DNA of 64,000 nt from Paenibacillus sp. MMS20-IR301. Its GTDB lineage: Bacteria > Bacillota > Bacilli > Paenibacillales > Paenibacillaceae. A model generated the notes under the pieces. The model ran no database searches. It worked only from the letters and a program-made list of their open reading frames with translations, and was not told the DNA's origin. Within the stretch, counting starts at the first letter, position 1. Each line of letters opens with the position of its first letter. The stretch covers positions 2,356,001 to 2,420,000 of the forward strand of contig NZ_CP135275.1 of assembly GCF_032302195.1 (NCBI RefSeq), given 5' to 3'. Shown one piece after another: positions 9,430 to 17,432 of the stretch. The position numbers and the translations under genes are program-made.

Positions 9430-9728
9430 ATCAGATTCCTCCCGGCTGAATTAGGATGTATACAGCATTAATAATAGTGCAGATACGGCACATGCATGTT
9501 ATTACCCATTTCCACAGGATAAGATCACATGTTTGCATTCATCTTAGCAAAAATAAGGCTCCGGTCCAATGCCGCAACGGATCACGTGGAATAATCAGGA
9601 AAAAGGACCTATGCCTATAGGAAAATATGCGCCAGCAGAGATTTTCATACAGATGAAACGCAAAGAAACGGCCGCCCGGGGGACAGCCGCTGTTCGCTTA
9701 AAAGAATATCCTTCATAATCAGGTTAAA
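9430..9728. other. Intergenic region upstream of the MoxR operon
   Basis: About 300 bp between the SWIM gene start and the desR stop. It holds the desR terminator at its right end and presumably the promoter of the MoxR operon near the left. I found no convincing -35/-10 pair, no small ORF with a ribosome site and no clear operator. Confidence 0.5.
9662..9689 (-). terminator. Terminator of the des-desK-desR operon
   Basis: On the minus strand CGGCTG and CGGCCG pair around a C/G-rich loop, followed by TTTCTTT. It lies 40 bp after the desR stop codon. Confidence 0.6.
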
Positions 9729-10331
9729 TTACTTGAACCAGCCCTTCTCCTTAAATCGCGTAATCGCCTCAATCCGGTTGCCGACATCGAGCTTGTCCAG
9801 AATCACCGAAATATAGTTGCGGACCGTGCCGGTAGTAATGTACAGCTGGCTGGCAATCTCCTTTGTGTTCTTGCCGTCCGCAATCAGGCCGAGCACTTCC
9901 TTCTCGCGCTGTGTCAAGGGATTGGCTTCGTTGCTGTAAGCCTCATCCATCAGCTCGGGGGCATACATCCGCCTGCCGTCCATTACACTGCGGATCGACA
10001 GTGCCAGCTCCTCGCTCGGGCTGTCTTTGAGCAGATAGGCATCCACCCCTGCTTTGACCGCACGCTCGAAATAACCGGTCCGGGCGAACGTGGTCAGAAT
10101 CATAATTTTGCAGCCGGAGCCCTTCAGTGCTTCCGCCGCTTCCAGACCGCTCATGGCCGGCATCTCAATATCCATAATGCAGATATCCGGCTGATGCTGC
10201 TTCACCAGCTTCACCGCCTCTTCCCCGTTGCCTGCGCGGCCCACCACCTTCATATCCTCCTCCAGATCCAGCAGGGCAGACAGCGCCCCGAGCAGCATCC
10301 GCTGATCTTCGGCAATCACAATCTTGATCAT
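9729..10331 (-). CDS. desR: DesR-type response regulator (NarL/LuxR family)
   Basis: Cytoplasmic response regulator that activates the desaturase gene when membranes become too ordered, for example after cold shock. Receiver domain 1-120 with acidic residues Glu8/Asp9 and phospho-acceptor Asp54 (IMDIEMP), the same position as in Bacillus subtilis DesR. A LuxR-type HTH begins at LTQREKEVLGLIADG. 200 aa, the usual length. Its ATG overlaps the desK stop codon (ATGA). A perfect palindrome upstream of des is the likely binding site. Identification rests on the pairing with a DesK-like kinase and a fatty-acid desaturase in the B. subtilis gene order. Confidence 0.93.
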   Translation of the reverse strand: MIKIVIAEDQRMLLGALSALLDLEEDMKVVGRAGNGEEAVKLVKQHQPDICIMDIEMPAMSGLEAAEALKGSGCKIMILTTFARTGYFERAVKAGVDAYLLKDSPSEELALSIRSVMDGRRMYAPELMDEAYSNEANPLTQREKEVLGLIADGKNTKEIASQLYITTGTVRNYISVILDKLDVGNRIEAITRFKEKGWFK

Positions 10332-11467
10332 TGGGCATTAACCTCCATTTCCGGCCGCTGAGTCACATTAGGCACTTTAATGACTATCGTAGTTCCCTCA
10401 TCACGCACCACATCCATACAGCCGTTAACGAATTCAAGCCGCTCTCTCATCCCCTGCAGGCCGTGGCCTTTATGATAGAGATTGGCGCCTTCGATGCCTC
10501 CGCCATTATCCTTCACCTGCAGGACCAGATCCGTCCGGGACGGCTCAATCCGGATACAGCAGAGCGAAGCGCCGCTATGCTTGACCACATTGTTCACCGC
10601 TTCCTTCAGGCACATGCTCAGTACGTTCTCCGTAATCAGCGAGGTGTTGCTCAGGATAGGATCGCCCTCAAGCATGTAATCAATCTCCGCTGCCTGAAGA
10701 AGCTGGCGGACACGGCTCAGCTCATCCTCAAGCCGGATTCCGCGCATCTGGGTAATCATTTCCCGCACTTCCTTAAGCGCGCTTCTGGCCGTCATCCGGA
10801 CATCATTAATTTCTATCAGCGCCTGTGCCGGATTCTTGGTAATCAGCTTGCCGGCGAGATCACTTTTGAGGCCGATCAGCGACAGGCGCTGGCCCAGCGT
10901 ATCATGCAGATCACGTGAGATGCGCTGGCGCTCCTCCATAATGACCAGCTCGGAGATGCGCTTGTTGGCATCCTCCAGCTGCCCCTGCAGCTTATCCTGG
11001 TTATTGCGGTTGTAGGTAGTGACCGGAAGCAGTACGACAGCAATAATACTGACCAGTACAAACGGCAGCTGGGAGAGAAATACCGGATTCCGCGTAATCA
11101 GCTCATAGTTGATCGCAACAATTGTAGTCAGCAGATGAATCGTATACAGGGTGAAGAAGCCGGCCCGCTTCTGGATATTGCCGATGAAGAATGCCAGGAA
11201 CAGGGCAAAGTACATATACCCGAACATCAGCGTCATCGTGATCGAGACTACAATCTGCACACTGGTCCAGAAATAGACAACCCAGCCTCTCGACTTGAAC
11301 GCCAGCACATAGCAGGCGAAGTAGACGATGATCATAATAATTCCGTACACCCAGCGGTCAGGCGAGGCGGAACGGATAATCGAATAGAAAGGAAGAATGT
11401 AAAAAACAACCCACACATAAGGGCTGAGACCTGTGCTTTTATGAAAAATATGATGCCACTTCTGCAT
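10328..11467 (-). CDS. desK: Membrane-thickness sensor histidine kinase DesK
   Basis: HPK7-type kinase with about five N-terminal membrane segments, a coiled linker and a kinase core: phospho-acceptor in RDLHDTLGQ and N box CLKEAVNNVVKHS. I place the start at the ATG at 11467 (M-Q-K-W-H-H), with AAAAGGATGG as ribosome site. From this start the N-terminus aligns without gaps to B. subtilis DesK as I remember it, and the active histidine becomes His188, the published B. subtilis position. A TTG 24 nt upstream is the alternative. Lys10 of the sunken-buoy thermosensor is kept, but Asn12 is Thr here. The sensed signal is probably bilayer thickness or fluidity. Confidence 0.93.
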   Translation of the reverse strand: MQKWHHIFHKSTGLSPYVWVVFYILPFYSIIRSASPDRWVYGIIMIIVYFACYVLAFKSRGWVVYFWTSVQIVVSITMTLMFGYMYFALFLAFFIGNIQKRAGFFTLYTIHLLTTIVAINYELITRNPVFLSQLPFVLVSIIAVVLLPVTTYNRNNQDKLQGQLEDANKRISELVIMEERQRISRDLHDTLGQRLSLIGLKSDLAGKLITKNPAQALIEINDVRMTARSALKEVREMITQMRGIRLEDELSRVRQLLQAAEIDYMLEGDPILSNTSLITENVLSMCLKEAVNNVVKHSGASLCCIRIEPSRTDLVLQVKDNGGGIEGANLYHKGHGLQGMRERLEFVNGCMDVVRDEGTTIVIKVPNVTQRPEMEVNAQ

Positions 11468-11617
11468 ATCAGCCATCCTTTTTACCAGCAAGTGTATACC
11501 CCCATTTTAGCATAAACCTTCCGGCAACCGGCAATAGCTTACAAAGTTTCATCTCAAAAAGAAAGACAGCACCGGCAGCCTGCGCTCACGGTCCTGCCTT
11601 CCTCTGCTCTATCCGCT

Positions 11618-12685
11618 CTATTCTCCTTGAAGCCCCGGCTTGATCACCTGCAGCACCTCGGCAACTCCAGGCTTCTGCTGCCGCAGCCGCTGCTTCATTT
11701 CCTTGAAGCTTATAAACGCCTTACGTTCCTCATCCCACAGCCGGTACTTCAGTGCCTGCAGGCTTGTGCTGAGCGTAATGGTTGTGGCCTTTTGCAGCGG
11801 CGGTGTGGCATTATGGGCCAGCTCCAGATTATAGTTAGGCACCTTCGGGCTCAAATGATGCACATGATGAAAACCGATATTGCCGGTAATCCACTGCAGC
11901 AGCTTCGGCAGCTTGTAATAGGAGCTTCCTTCTACTGCGGCATTCACATAACTCCATTCCTCATCATGCTCGAAGTACGTATGCTCGAACTGGTGCTGCA
12001 CATAGAACAGCCAGATGCCCAGGAAGCCGGAGATGAATACGATCGGCAGCTGCACCAGCAGGAATGCCTGCCAGCCGGTCAGCATAATCAGTCCGCTGTA
12101 GAGCAACACAATCAGGACATTCGTCAAATACGTATTCATCCGTTCCTTGCGTCTCGCACCCTTGGCATTGAAGCGGTACTGGATGACGAACACGGCAATC
12201 GGACCGATTACGAACATAACCAGGGGATTGCGGTAGATCCGGTAATACAGGCGCTGCAGCGGCTTTGCCGCCGCATATTCGTCCACGGTCATGATCCAGA
12301 TATCACCGATCCCCCGCTTATCAAGATTGCTGCTGCCGGCGTGATGGATGGAATGGCTGTGCTTCCACTGGCGGTAAGGGACCAGGGTAAGCACACCGGT
12401 CAGCGTTCCGAGAATATCGTTGGCTTTGCGGTTGCGGAAGAAGGAGCCGTGACAGCAGTCATGAAAAATGATAAACGTGCGGATAACAAACCCTGCAGCA
12501 GGAACAGCAAACAACAGCGTCAGACCGTAGGATACGGATAAGCTGAAGTACGCGGCTGCCCAGAGCAGCACCAGCGGCCCAAGTGTATTTATGAGCTGCC
12601 GGATGCTCGTTTTGCGGTCGTTTTTCTCATATGGGGCTACGCTTTTCTTCAATCCGGGAAGCTGGGATGTCTGTTTGGTGGTCAC
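11618..12685 (-). CDS. des: Membrane fatty-acid desaturase
   Basis: Acyl-lipid desaturase that introduces a double bond into membrane phospholipid acyl chains, lowering membrane order. The three histidine boxes binding the di-iron centre are present: HDCCH, HSIHH within WKHSHSIHHA, and HHVHH in NIGFHHVHHLSP. Several hydrophobic membrane segments separate the boxes; 355 aa is normal for the family. GTG start. First gene of des-desK-desR, 150 bp before desK, with its own strong -10 and a putative DesR site. The B. subtilis enzyme is delta-5; regiospecificity cannot be read from sequence. Confidence 0.93.
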   Translation of the reverse strand: MTTKQTSQLPGLKKSVAPYEKNDRKTSIRQLINTLGPLVLLWAAAYFSLSVSYGLTLLFAVPAAGFVIRTFIIFHDCCHGSFFRNRKANDILGTLTGVLTLVPYRQWKHSHSIHHAGSSNLDKRGIGDIWIMTVDEYAAAKPLQRLYYRIYRNPLVMFVIGPIAVFVIQYRFNAKGARRKERMNTYLTNVLIVLLYSGLIMLTGWQAFLLVQLPIVFISGFLGIWLFYVQHQFEHTYFEHDEEWSYVNAAVEGSSYYKLPKLLQWITGNIGFHHVHHLSPKVPNYNLELAHNATPPLQKATTITLSTSLQALKYRLWDEERKAFISFKEMKQRLRQQKPGVAEVLQVIKPGLQGE

Positions 12686-12740
12686 CTGGGATCAATTCCT
12701 CTCGTCCTGCACCCTGCCCTAGGATGCTTTATCTTTCTAC

Positions 12741-12770
12741 ATTATAGAGAAGGAAGTGTCACCCCTGTAA
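12741..12770 (-). promoter_or_regulatory. des promoter (-10 TATAAT, weak -35)
   Basis: Reading the minus strand there is a perfect TATAAT at 12746-12741. No good -35 exists at 17 bp; TTACAG at 18 bp is the nearest. A strong -10 with a poor -35 is what is expected of a promoter needing activation by DesR. Predicted start near 12734, about 49 nt before the des GTG. Confidence 0.6.
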
Positions 12771-12790
12771 GGCATAAACGTCAAGCCTTC

Positions 12791-12810
12791 AGTATGACAT
12801 ATGTCATACT
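12791..12810. promoter_or_regulatory. Perfect 20-bp palindrome, putative DesR operator
   Basis: AGTATGACATATGTCATACT is a perfect inverted repeat. Relative to the predicted des start it spans about -57 to -76, inside the -28 to -77 interval reported for DesR on the B. subtilis des promoter. It overlaps the last codons and stop of the neighbouring MFS gene. Confidence 0.6.
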
Positions 12811-14012
12811 TGATTACGCATGTGCCGGCCCGGTTCCTCACGCAGCACGAGCGGCAGCAGGAGCAGCATCCCGATCAGGAACAGCACACCGCTGGCGGTA
12901 AATAACGCAGACAGTGAGAACATCCCTTTCAGATAACCGGCCGTTGACATCCCGATCACCATGAAACCCATGAACACCGGTCCCATAATTCCGCCGACCC
13001 TGCCCATATAGGCAGCCTCCGTATTGCGCAGAATCAGCGTATTGATACCGATATGGATACACGGGTAAAAGAATCCGGTCAGCGCCTGCAGCAGAATGGT
13101 CAGTCCCGCCTGATGCGACCAGCCGACAGCCACGGTCCCGGCAGCACTGACCAGGAGACCGAGTGCCAGCAGCGTCTGCGGCTTCACCGCTTTGCCTTTG
13201 CTCATAATGAGAACTCCGCCGAGCAGCATTGCTGCCCCGTTCGCCATCATCACCCACTGCAGGAATCCGCTTTCCCTTCCCAGATTCTCAATAATAACGA
13301 AGACCCCCAGCGGCTGGATCAGTCCGGCAGCAAGTCCGGCAAAGGCAAATGCAGCCCCGAGATTCCTAAGCACAGGGCTATTACGCACATAGCTGAGACC
13401 GGATTTCATCTCTGCCATAACACTCCCGCGTATTGTACCGGCTTCATCCGGAGCATCCCCGGGCAGCCTGCTAAGGATGAGTGCCGAGCCGATGAACATT
13501 CCGCCCATGACCGCCAGTGAGACCTCAATCCCGTAATGACCATAGATAAAGGCCCCGATCACCGGACCGATGACCATAAAGAAAGCCGACAGTGACTGAA
13601 ACATTGCCATCACACTCTGCAGCTGCTCTTCCGGCACATGCTGCTTGAACAGCTTCATCGCTGACGGCTGCGAGAACTGAGACAGAATTGCCGATAACAG
13701 CGTTGCCAGCAGCAGCGCTCTCCACGACCCGGACAGGACTACCAGCAGCACGACGAATACAGAACAGGCAGATAACATATCGCTGATCATCATCGTCCGC
13801 TTCGGCAGCCAGCGGTCAGCAAAGGTTCCTCCGACAATGGCAAACAAAAAGACCGGCGCATACTCCGCCACCGAGATCAGGGATACATAAAACGGATCGT
13901 TCCCCGTAATCTCCGTCACATAGAGCAATATGGCAAAATTCCTTACCCACACGCCCAATTGCAGCAATACCCGGGACATAATTATTGTCCGCACATACTT
14001 GTTACTTAACAC
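12804..14012 (-). CDS. MFS transporter (drug/macrolide efflux type)
   Basis: About 402-aa major facilitator with twelve hydrophobic segments and the loop-2 motif GTFADRWLPKRTMM, typical of the MFS_3 / macrolide-efflux group, so a proton-driven exporter in the cytoplasmic membrane. I choose GTG at 14012 because GGAGGG sits 6 nt upstream; the ATG seven codons earlier lies over that ribosome site. The substrate is unknown. Its promoter region is very A+T-rich with two similar 12-bp repeats that may bind a regulator. Its stop codon lies within the DesR palindrome. Confidence 0.85.
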   Translation of the reverse strand: MLSNKYVRTIIMSRVLLQLGVWVRNFAILLYVTEITGNDPFYVSLISVAEYAPVFLFAIVGGTFADRWLPKRTMMISDMLSACSVFVVLLVVLSGSWRALLLATLLSAILSQFSQPSAMKLFKQHVPEEQLQSVMAMFQSLSAFFMVIGPVIGAFIYGHYGIEVSLAVMGGMFIGSALILSRLPGDAPDEAGTIRGSVMAEMKSGLSYVRNSPVLRNLGAAFAFAGLAAGLIQPLGVFVIIENLGRESGFLQWVMMANGAAMLLGGVLIMSKGKAVKPQTLLALGLLVSAAGTVAVGWSHQAGLTILLQALTGFFYPCIHIGINTLILRNTEAAYMGRVGGIMGPVFMGFMVIGMSTAGYLKGMFSLSALFTASGVLFLIGMLLLLPLVLREEPGRHMRNQV

Positions 14013-14043
14013 GATACACCCTCCAAATTTCATTATCGACTAA

Positions 14044-14086
14044 ATAGATGAATATCTAATCTATTGATAAATATATAGATGTATAT
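14044..14086. promoter_or_regulatory. A+T-rich direct repeats upstream of the MFS gene
   Basis: ATAGATGAATAT (14044-14055) and ATAGATGTATAT (14075-14086) are near-identical and 31 bp apart, about three helical turns, in a very A+T-rich stretch 32 bp upstream of the chosen GTG. This could be a repressor site for the exporter; no regulator gene adjoins it. Confidence 0.35.
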
Positions 14087-14214
14087 TTATTTTGTCTAGT
14101 AATAAATAAACATTCCATATTATCGTTTGCTTTTTTTAATCAGAATCGCCTTATTATTCACTTTGCAAAACTCTTAATTTATAGATGTCACTCCAGTGCA
14201 AATCTTGCACTTTT

Positions 14215-14388
14215 TGCAGGATTGTTAGGAAATGGAGACTCTTTAAGCGGGATTGTTGTTCTTAATGCAGGATTTCTGCCGGATGTAGGCCAATGTGAGC
14301 TAAATTGTTGTATCTGGTGCAGCATTATTGTGAAGCGAGGGATATCAGCAATAGCTTTGTTGTAATTTGTGCAGGATTTCAGCGGTTC
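14215..14388. repeat. Degenerate 52-bp tandem repeat, four starts
   Basis: TGCAGGATT-like boxes recur at 14215, 14266, 14318 and 14370, spaced 51, 52 and 52 bp. Before the last three lies TTGTTGT (TTGTTGTTCTTAA, TTGTTGTATCTGG, TTGTTGTAATTTG). The rest of each unit is divergent. The array fills most of the 436-bp gap between the MFS gene start (14012) and the YesN gene end (14449). I see no coding capacity there. Confidence 0.6.
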
Positions 14389-14400
14389 TTAGAGCAGCGC

Positions 14401-14423
14401 AAAAAGGGCATCCGCAGATGCCC
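14401..14423 (-). terminator. Terminator after the YesN-type regulator gene
   Basis: Minus-strand hairpin GGGCATC-TGCG-GATGCCC followed by TTTTT, 26 bp beyond the stop codon. Confidence 0.8.
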
Positions 14424-14448
14424 TTACATGTACTTACTGCTCTTACCG

Positions 14449-16044
14449 CTATACCTGCTTCACATGCTCCTCCCGGTACTCCGTGGGTGTCTTGCCGGTG
14501 GCTTTCTTGAACACCTGGGTGAAGTAACGCGGGTCCTGGTAGCCGACGAGCGGCGCTACCTGGTATACTTTTACATTGCTATTCTGCAAGATATACTTGG
14601 CGTTCTCCATCCGGCAGTGGGTGACAAATTCCAGGAAGGTATAACCTGAAATCTGCTTGAAGAGGGTACAGAAATGGCTGATGCTGAGATCGGCCACCTC
14701 GGATACCTCTTCGATGCTGAGATCCTTATGGTAATTGGCTTCTATATACCGTTTCGCCTTCTCAATAATGCTGCGCCCGTCCTCGCGCGCAGCGCTCCGG
14801 TGGCTCTGCTCGAGCCACTCACGGAACTCCGCCTTCAGCACAGCAATCATCGCCGGAAGTGTACCCAGCCCGTTCAGCTTGCTGAGCAGCCCCTCCATCG
14901 ACCAGTCCTGGTGGGTATTCAAATGCTCGAACTGCCTGTACAGCACGACGCTCATCTCAATCATCAGCCGCTCAGCCAGCGGCTGCGGCAGGCTCTGGGC
15001 TTCAATGAACAGGGACATCTCATCGAACAGGGCAAGCATCCGCTCCAGATTCAGGGTACGGATGCTCTCAATCAGGGACAGCTCCAGCTCCTTCGGGTAT
15101 TTCACCTCACGGCTGCCGGCAGCGGCGGTCTCCTCTTCGAGGAAGACCCCCGCCTGCCCGGAATAGAACCGCTGATATAGCGCCTGTGCCGCCAGAGGAT
15201 AGATTGTGCTCAGCTGGTCGATCCCGCGTGTACTGCGGCTGATCCCCACTGAGCAGTTCAGCTTGGAGTACCGCTTAATGCCGGCAATCAGGTTCTCGCC
15301 GAGCTCTTTTTTGCCGGTGCTGATGCCGGCCGGGAAGAGCAGGATCCATTCCCCGTTATAGAACGGGAAGATGGATAACGCCCCGTTCTCAAGAGACCAT
15401 TCCTCGAGAATATTGCGGACTGCAAACAGCCACAGATGCTTCTCCTCAGCACTCCACTTGGCAGTCAGCCCGGTATAGTCGTCCAGCCGGACCACCGCCA
15501 TGAAATAATCCTCCTCCAGCTCGCTGTTCTCCAGCCATTTCAGATGCTGCAGCGGCCGCGGATTGCCGAGCGTGAACTCCGCCAGCATCCGCTCGCGGGC
15601 AAGCAGGGATAAGGTCTGAACAGACAGCATCAGCTGCTCGTTCTCCTTCTGGCGGTCCAGGCGCTCTCTGGCCCGGCTAAGCATCTCCGTCAGCTCGTCA
15701 TGGTCGATCGGCTTCAGCAAATAATCGAATGCCCCGAGCCGCAGTGCCTCCCTGGCATATTCGAATTCCCCGTAGCCGCTGATGAAGATGAAGATCAGCT
15801 TCGCGCTGCGCGGCAGCACCTCCTTCATCAGGGCAATGCCGTCAAGCACCGGCATGCGGATATCGCTGATAATGATATGCGGCGCTGTCTCCTGAATCAG
15901 CTGCAGCGCAGCTTCCCCGTTCTTCGCCTCCCCGGCTATGCTCAGCCCCAGCTCCTCCCAGGGAATTGCCACCTTCAGGCTGCGCAGAATGATCGGCTCA
16001 TCATCTACGAGCAGCACTTTATATTTCTCCTGATGCTTATTCAT
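14449..16044 (-). CDS. YesN-type response regulator with AraC HTH
   Basis: 531-aa cytoplasmic regulator: receiver domain about 1-125 with the phospho-acceptor in HIIISDIRMP, a long middle region, and a C-terminal double AraC HTH (about 425-528, ending ...TGKTPTEYREE). It pairs with the YesM-type kinase two genes upstream and probably activates the sugar ABC operon at 19360-22645. Ribosome site AAGGGGGG just before the ATG; 20 bp after the anchored binding-protein gene. The inducing sugar cannot be inferred. Confidence 0.92.
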   Translation of the reverse strand: MNKHQEKYKVLLVDDEPIILRSLKVAIPWEELGLSIAGEAKNGEAALQLIQETAPHIIISDIRMPVLDGIALMKEVLPRSAKLIFIFISGYGEFEYAREALRLGAFDYLLKPIDHDELTEMLSRARERLDRQKENEQLMLSVQTLSLLARERMLAEFTLGNPRPLQHLKWLENSELEEDYFMAVVRLDDYTGLTAKWSAEEKHLWLFAVRNILEEWSLENGALSIFPFYNGEWILLFPAGISTGKKELGENLIAGIKRYSKLNCSVGISRSTRGIDQLSTIYPLAAQALYQRFYSGQAGVFLEEETAAAGSREVKYPKELELSLIESIRTLNLERMLALFDEMSLFIEAQSLPQPLAERLMIEMSVVLYRQFEHLNTHQDWSMEGLLSKLNGLGTLPAMIAVLKAEFREWLEQSHRSAAREDGRSIIEKAKRYIEANYHKDLSIEEVSEVADLSISHFCTLFKQISGYTFLEFVTHCRMENAKYILQNSNVKVYQVAPLVGYQDPRYFTQVFKKATGKTPTEYREEHVKQV

Positions 16045-16064
16045 CCCTCATCCCCCCTTAAGAC

Positions 16065-17432
16065 TTATTGGCCGGCCGAACTCCGGATCAGATTCCAGTA
16101 TTGCTTCGACGCGGACTGAAGCTGCTCCAGCGCCTGATCTCCCGCAAGTCCGCCGTCAATCATCTCCTCGATTACACTCAGGAACGTCTTCTTCACCTCA
16201 GGCGACAGCAGATTATCGTACGGCACGAAGCTCTCGTGATTCTCCTCCATCAGATCCATCACCTGGGCAAAGACCGGTCCGGTCTGCTGCGGGTCAAACG
16301 AAATCCGCATGGACGGAATTCGAAGGCCTTCATATACAATCCTTGTCTGGATCTCCTTCGTGTAGAAGCCTTTCAGCAGTTCCAGCGCAGCTTCCCGCTT
16401 CGCTCCGCTGAGACTCGAGGAAAGTCCGATGCCTATCGTATACCCGCCGGCCATGGACGGTTCCGCTCCCTGGACGAGCGCCGGGAAGGGAATCACGCCC
16501 ACCTGGTTCTGGAAATCCTCAGGCGCAGCCTTACCGGAGAATAAATTGATATCCCAGTTTCCGTTCAGATACATCGCCGCCTCTCCACCGGTGAACAGGC
16601 GGACGGCATTCTCGGTCGAGGTATCATTGGAGCCCGGACTGAAGGCTCCCCCTGCAATCCATGTATTCAGATGCCTGAACGCTTCCGAATATCCACTGTT
16701 CTGAAAGCTGGCCTGCTCTCCGCTAGTGACCAGCTTCTGGATCAGCTCCGGTCCGGCGTAACGGTCCATCAGATAGTGGGCAAAGATGCCGGCAGGCCAG
16801 CGGTCTTCGTTCCCGAGGGCGAATGGTATGTAGCCAGCCGCTTTCAGCTTTAGAATGACTGCGTCCAGCTCCGCAACCGTTGATGGCGCCTTCAGGCCAA
16901 GCCGTGTGAAGATTTCCTTATTGTAATAGAGCGGCTCTGCATTGCCTTCAATCGGCAGGCCGTAGATCCGCTCGCTGAAGGTCCACAGGTGCAGGTCCTT
17001 GAACTGGTTACGCAGTCCGTTCTCTTCTGTGAACTCCGTCAGGTCCATCAGCCTGTCGGAGCGCACGTAAGGCTCAATCTCAGCTCCCCCGAACAGGACG
17101 AACATATCCGGCGGTGTACCGGTGACCATCTCGCTCTTCAGCTTCTGCTCGCGGTGAATCGTCTGGTCCAGCCCCTCGAAGTTCACCTTCACATTGGGAT
17201 GCTGCTCCTGATAGTTCCGCACAACCTCTTCGAATATCGCCAGCAGCGGCCGGTCATGCTCCTTGATCCAGAAGTGCCTGAAGGTCAGGGTGATTTTCTC
17301 GGGTGAATTATCCTCGATCTGCCCGCGGTCCTCCTGCATAATGAATACAACTGCACCGGCCATCAGCACAATGTAGAGCAGAATCCAACCCCAATTCGTC
17401 CACCACCTGGCCATCTTACGCTGCTCCTTCAT
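16065..17432 (-). CDS. Membrane-anchored extracellular sugar-binding protein, putative sensor subunit
   Basis: 455-aa family-1 solute-binding protein with one N-terminal membrane helix (about 14-32) and no lipobox cysteine, so it is tethered as an uncleaved anchor rather than as a lipoprotein. Binding-protein features include the segments TFRHFWIKEHDRP and GTPPDMFVLFGG. It starts inside the stop codon of the YesM kinase gene (ATGA) and precedes the YesN gene, so it is made in step with the two-component system and not with the transporter. This arrangement resembles the XylFII-LytS sensory modules, in which a binding protein presents the sugar to a kinase. A second transport binding protein is the alternative. 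Confidence 0.85.
   Translation of the reverse strand: MKEQRKMARWWTNWGWILLYIVLMAGAVVFIMQEDRGQIEDNSPEKITLTFRHFWIKEHDRPLLAIFEEVVRNYQEQHPNVKVNFEGLDQTIHREQKLKSEMVTGTPPDMFVLFGGAEIEPYVRSDRLMDLTEFTEENGLRNQFKDLHLWTFSERIYGLPIEGNAEPLYYNKEIFTRLGLKAPSTVAELDAVILKLKAAGYIPFALGNEDRWPAGIFAHYLMDRYAGPELIQKLVTSGEQASFQNSGYSEAFRHLNTWIAGGAFSPGSNDTSTENAVRLFTGGEAAMYLNGNWDINLFSGKAAPEDFQNQVGVIPFPALVQGAEPSMAGGYTIGIGLSSSLSGAKREAALELLKGFYTKEIQTRIVYEGLRIPSMRISFDPQQTGPVFAQVMDLMEENHESFVPYDNLLSPEVKKTFLSVIEEMIDGGLAGDQALEQLQSASKQYWNLIRSSAGQ

Noticed and set aside
14215..14388. 52-bp periodic repeat as a CRISPR array
   Set aside because: The repeated boxes are only about 10-15 bp and imperfect, and there are no cas genes.
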